Source of the DNA: an uncultured Bacteroidaceae bacterium
GTDB taxonomy: Bacteria; Bacteroidota; Bacteroidia; Bacteroidales; Bacteroidaceae
Direction of reading: 5' to 3'
NCBI GenBank assembly: GCA_905233285.1
Contig: CAJODY010000013.1
Coordinates: 1 to 45,948 of the forward strand
Length of the DNA: 45,948 nt
Made by a program: the position numbers and the translations under genes
The notes under the pieces: model-generated
Databases searched by the model: none
What the model was told of the DNA's origin: nothing
Seen by the model: only the letters and a program-made list of their open reading frames with translations
In this document: positions 43,384-45,948 of the stretch, piece by piece
Position numbering within the stretch: position 1 is the first letter of the stretch
How the letters are laid out: each line of letters begins with the position of its first letter

Positions 43384-44520
43384 TTAAAAGATGTCACCAT
43401 TCCACAACATTCTAAGGAAATCAAGAATATAAATCAATTCTATGTTCTCCGTTTTCCGGGTGATGGGATCTAACGAAACTAAGATGAGGCGGCAATCGGG
43501 GTGCTCCTCCTTGAAGGCCTTCAATCCGACTTTGTGCTTGGCCTTCAACTGCTCGGAGGACTTGATTTCTATGGCAACCTTAGCATCACCGATGACGGCA
43601 TCTACCTCCTTCTTGTCGTATGTGTGCCAATAGGATATTTCGTCCCGCTTGTCGTGGTAGCCCTTGTAGGCGATTATCTCTTGCATGACAAAGTGCTCGA
43701 AGGCATGCCCGTAGTCATCGGTGCCCCGTTTCAGGTCGTGACGTCCCATGAGGTAGTTGGCCAGACCGACATCGAAGTAATAGAAACGTGGCGCCTGAAT
43801 AATCCTTCGCTTGATTGCCTTCCTGTAAGCGGGAATCTCATAGCCTATGAGTGTGTCGTAGAGAATCTGGAAATAGGATTTGACTGTCTTGGCGGAGACG
43901 CCGCAGTCAGATGCGATGTTGGAAAAGTTCAGCATCTCGCCATCGGATATGGCGGCAACCTCCATAAAGCGCTCAAAGGCATCTAGTTCACGCACTTCGC
44001 CTTCTTCTCGGATTTCTTCGCTCAAATAGATTTGCACATAGGCCGAAAGGCGCTTGGTGGCGTCTGCAACCATGTAATGTCGTGGAATCATTCCATTCTG
44101 CACGGCGCGATCCAACTGAAAGTCAGTCACCTCTGGCCATACCAGTGGGTACAGTGTCTCCGGTATGGCACGGCCTCCAAGAGTGTTGGCTCCACGTTTC
44201 AACTTCCGGGAGCTGGAGCCGCTCAGGATGAAGCATAGCCCTTTATCCACCATCAACATGTGAACGATATCGAGGAGCTCTGGCACTTTTTGTATCTCAT
44301 CTATGATGACGAGTGTGCCTGCAGCTTTGTCCCACAATGCCTCCTTCAGGGAATTGGGATTTCTCTTGAAAGCCTTCCTTACGTCGGGATCAAGCAAATC
44401 GTAGTATATTGCTCCTTTGAAGCGCTCTTTCAAAAGGGTTGACTTGCCAGTCTGACGGGCACCAAACAGGAACATACCTTCGTCCAGTTTGTTCTCAATA
44501 TCAAATAATCTCTTATACAT
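43384..44520 (-). CDS. AAA ATPase with DUF4143 nuclease-like C-terminus
   Basis: 378 residues. Walker A is GARQTGKST (20-28), Walker B TLVIIDEIQK, and sensor-like SGSSSRKL follows. The second half has a winged-helix-like stretch (SNIASDCGVSAKTVKSYFQIL) and a DUF4143 domain. The C-terminal AFEHFVMQEI, DEISYWHTYDKKEVDAVI and KVAIEIKSSE match the PD-(D/E)xK fold (E, D, E-x-K). Such ATPases are abundant in Bacteroidota and vary between strains; the role is unknown, often guessed to be defence or DNA processing. Confidence 0.92.
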   Translation of the reverse strand: MYKRLFDIENKLDEGMFLFGARQTGKSTLLKERFKGAIYYDLLDPDVRKAFKRNPNSLKEALWDKAAGTLVIIDEIQKVPELLDIVHMLMVDKGLCFILSGSSSRKLKRGANTLGGRAIPETLYPLVWPEVTDFQLDRAVQNGMIPRHYMVADATKRLSAYVQIYLSEEIREEGEVRELDAFERFMEVAAISDGEMLNFSNIASDCGVSAKTVKSYFQILYDTLIGYEIPAYRKAIKRRIIQAPRFYYFDVGLANYLMGRHDLKRGTDDYGHAFEHFVMQEIIAYKGYHDKRDEISYWHTYDKKEVDAVIGDAKVAIEIKSSEQLKAKHKVGLKAFKEEHPDCRLILVSLDPITRKTENIELIYILDFLRMLWNGDIF

Positions 44521-44581
44521 AAAAACCTTAAATTTTGAACCCGTACTCCCGATTTTTATATAAAATTCAGGAATATGGTCG

Positions 44582-44613
44582 CAAAATTATTGCATTTTAC
44601 GTGAATATCCAAA
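44582..44613 (-). promoter_or_regulatory. Promoter of the AAA/DUF4143 gene
   Basis: Minus strand: TTTG (44610-44613), 20-nt spacer, TAATTTTG (44582-44589). It lies 62 bp upstream of the ATG at 44520. Confidence 0.8.
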
Positions 44614-44802
44614 CTTTTATTCCACTTTGTCAGTCAATGAATGCAAAAAAGTCTAAGTCACAGCTCGCTTATCCGTACGTTGCCTTCAGCGAATATAGGC
44701 TACGTGGGGCTGGCTTCGCCTTCCTCTTCCTTGTAAGGCATAGTCGATGCAAGCATCGCTCTGCGCTTTCTTCGTTCGTCGGTTCGGAAATATCCAAATA
44801 AA

Positions 44803-44834
44803 TTTGGTATTTCACTCACCTTGCACTATATTTG
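44803..44834 (+). promoter_or_regulatory. Promoter of the membrane protein gene at 44873
   Basis: TTTG at 44803-44806, 20-nt spacer and TATATTTG at 44827-44834: full consensus, 38 bp before the ATG. Confidence 0.85.
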
Positions 44835-44872
44835 CATTCGGATAGTTTTCTGCACCATCAAACAATATAGAC

Positions 44873-45427
44873 ATGAAGACAAGATTCAAGAAAAATGCGA
44901 AAGTGTTCGACATTGTGATTACCGCCGTGGCAGGCATGGTGTCAGTAGGCGTGATGCTTTATGGAGTGGCGCATTTCGGGCTGACGAATGCGTGGCCGGA
45001 ACTAGTGCTGAACCTATTTTACGTTGCCTGTTTAGTAATGATATGGATGTATTTCTTTAATCGCATTGACAGCCTGCGGTTCAATTACTGGTGCTCCTTG
45101 TCCGTTGGCATCACGGTGTTGCTGCGCGACATCCTTTTTGCACCACCATTAGCTAACTATCCGCTACACCTGTCGTGTTTCACGCTGTCCGTGCTGCTGC
45201 TCTGCACGCTCACCTACTTCTATGCCCGCAAGGACTGGAAGAGCTATTCGAAGAGCAACCTGTGGGCCATTTGCGTTATCGATATTGTCATAGCCACACT
45301 CTACCAAATCGACATCATGTATTTTGAGCCTACCGACGAGTACACCAACTACATGCTGACTGAAATATGGATACGCCCCACCATCACCTACGGCCTCGTG
45401 GCGTGTTTCGTGACGGAAGCAAAATAA
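44873..45427 (+). CDS. Unknown multi-pass membrane protein
   Basis: 184 residues with about five to six predicted membrane helices (for example VFDIVITAVAGMVSVGVMLYG, LVLNLFYVACLVMIWMYFF and LSCFTLSVLLLCTLTYFYA), basic N-terminus (MKTRFKKNAK). No catalytic motif or family I can name. It has its own strong promoter. The nucleotidyltransferase gene starts 81 bp later in the same direction and may share the transcript. Confidence 0.8.
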   Translation: MKTRFKKNAKVFDIVITAVAGMVSVGVMLYGVAHFGLTNAWPELVLNLFYVACLVMIWMYFFNRIDSLRFNYWCSLSVGITVLLRDILFAPPLANYPLHLSCFTLSVLLLCTLTYFYARKDWKSYSKSNLWAICVIDIVIATLYQIDIMYFEPTDEYTNYMLTEIWIRPTITYGLVACFVTEAK

Positions 45428-45508
45428 GCATAATATTACAACTGCACACCCATCTCGGTTACCTCCCAGCGCTGGTGAAATACTTGAACAGACAAAAAAA
45501 CTACACGC

Positions 45509-45883
45509 ATGGATACTGGAAAGAATAAAGGAAAAGTCCTCGACCCGGTGAACTTTACGCCGCTCACCGTAGGGAGCATCCTGCCTAAGTGGTTCGCCCT
45601 AGAGTTAGTTCGTCGTTATAAGGAACTCATCGCCCCGCGTTTCGACCCGGCCATGAAAGTCATGATGTTCGGTTCCTATGCCAAAGACTGTCCTAACGAG
45701 TGGAGCGACATTGACGTTGCTGTCATCGTGCCAAAGATAGACGAGGATACGTGGTGGGATACGGCTGTCTCGCTCAATCGCGACGTCGATAAGGTAAGTC
45801 TCTACATCGAACCCATTTTGCTTGAAAACGGGGAGGACACTCCAATCTATCGTGAAGTTATGCGGACTGGCGTAGCTGTATAG
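45509..45883 (+). CDS. MNT-type nucleotidyltransferase domain protein
   Basis: 124 residues. The minimal nucleotidyltransferase motif GSYAKDCPNEWSDIDVAVIV (G55-S56, D67, D69) is complete. Small proteins of this type commonly pair with a HEPN protein as toxin-antitoxin modules, in which MNT can AMPylate the HEPN toxin. No HEPN gene is visible upstream, and the window ends 65 bp downstream, so a partner could lie just outside. A third acidic residue could be E97 (YIEPILL). Confidence 0.87.
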   Translation: MDTGKNKGKVLDPVNFTPLTVGSILPKWFALELVRRYKELIAPRFDPAMKVMMFGSYAKDCPNEWSDIDVAVIVPKIDEDTWWDTAVSLNRDVDKVSLYIEPILLENGEDTPIYREVMRTGVAV

Positions 45884-45939
45884 TATGTATAAACGTAACT
45901 CCTAACTCCTAACTGAATAACATTCCCTAATTATACATA
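45884..45939. repeat. TAACTCC heptamer repeats inside an inverted repeat
   Basis: Two full TAACTCC units and a partial third (45896-45914) lie between TATGTATAA (45884-45892) and its inverse TTATACATA (45931-45939). The element lies immediately after the nucleotidyltransferase stop codon. Confidence 0.7.
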
Positions 45940-45948
45940 AAGACATAT

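Larger units (their letters stand above)
44521..44872. other. 352-bp divergent intergenic region
   Basis: It holds two outward promoters (44582-44613 minus, 44803-44834 plus) and about 190 bp between them with no gene I can support. That spacer includes a CGATGC-AA-GCATCG palindrome (44745-44758). The word ATATCCAAA appears near both ends (from about 44605 and 44790). An 88-codon open frame here lacks any recognisable feature. Confidence 0.6.

Noticed and set aside
44535-44801. 88-codon plus-strand frame in the divergent intergenic region
   Set aside because: No start context, no family resemblance, and it crosses the minus-strand promoter of the AAA gene.
1-45948. tRNA, rRNA, insertion sequence, integrase or phage genes
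   Set aside because: I looked for tRNA-like cloverleaf sequences, transposase or integrase motifs and found none; a tRNAscan or Infernal run could still reveal a small RNA.

Overview
The window looks like a chromosomal segment of a Bacteroidales bacterium, most likely Prevotella-like. Evidence: a SusC/SusD pair; promoters of the Bacteroidota type (TTTG, about 20 nt, TAnnTTTG); almost no Shine-Dalgarno sequences; type IX secretion-like C-terminal tails; a C10 (streptopain/interpain) peptidase; a DUF4292 lipoprotein beside an EnvC-like protein; and a Bacteroidota-type IspG with an inserted domain. I see no tRNA, rRNA, CRISPR array, insertion sequence or phage gene.

Left part (1-15400): the 3' part of a giant surface protein of repeated beta-rich modules, closed by a very clean terminator. 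A locus follows with a zinc metalloprotease (DUF5117/DUF4953 type), SusC, SusD and a T9SS-type secreted protein, which I read as peptide or protein capture and import. On the opposite strand is a meso-diaminopimelate dehydrogenase gene broken near its 3' end by a frameshifting deletion.

Centre (16300-27700): the most unusual region, a tight run of genes with overlapping or nearly touching ends. In order: a receiver-SpoIIE/PP2C phosphatase; a membrane-anchored coiled-coil/WD40-like protein; a Y_Y_Y-type membrane sensor with an intact-looking ATPase domain whose H-box histidine is replaced by aspartate; a small soluble histidine kinase with a normal H-box; a TonB-dependent receptor with an extra N-terminal helical region; a dipeptidyl peptidase III predicted to be a lipoprotein; and an AlkD-like protein. 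No DNA-binding regulator is present, so output probably passes through the phosphatase. This is the best candidate for an undescribed system: nutrient sensing coupled to outer-membrane uptake and peptide degradation.

Right part (27700-45948): mostly housekeeping. Fur-family regulator, purA, C10 peptidase; argE-type deacylase (minus); glyS and an FKBP-type lipoprotein; asd (minus); DUF4292 lipoprotein and EnvC; then a minus-strand series rpoN, PAP2-like phosphatase, purE, ispG, queH. At the far right are a YgjP-like metallopeptidase, an AAA/DUF4143 ATPase, an unknown membrane protein and a MNT-type nucleotidyltransferase, a more accessory-looking end. Short heptamer and octamer tandem repeats are scattered from 34 kb on, some of them inside signal-peptide coding sequence.
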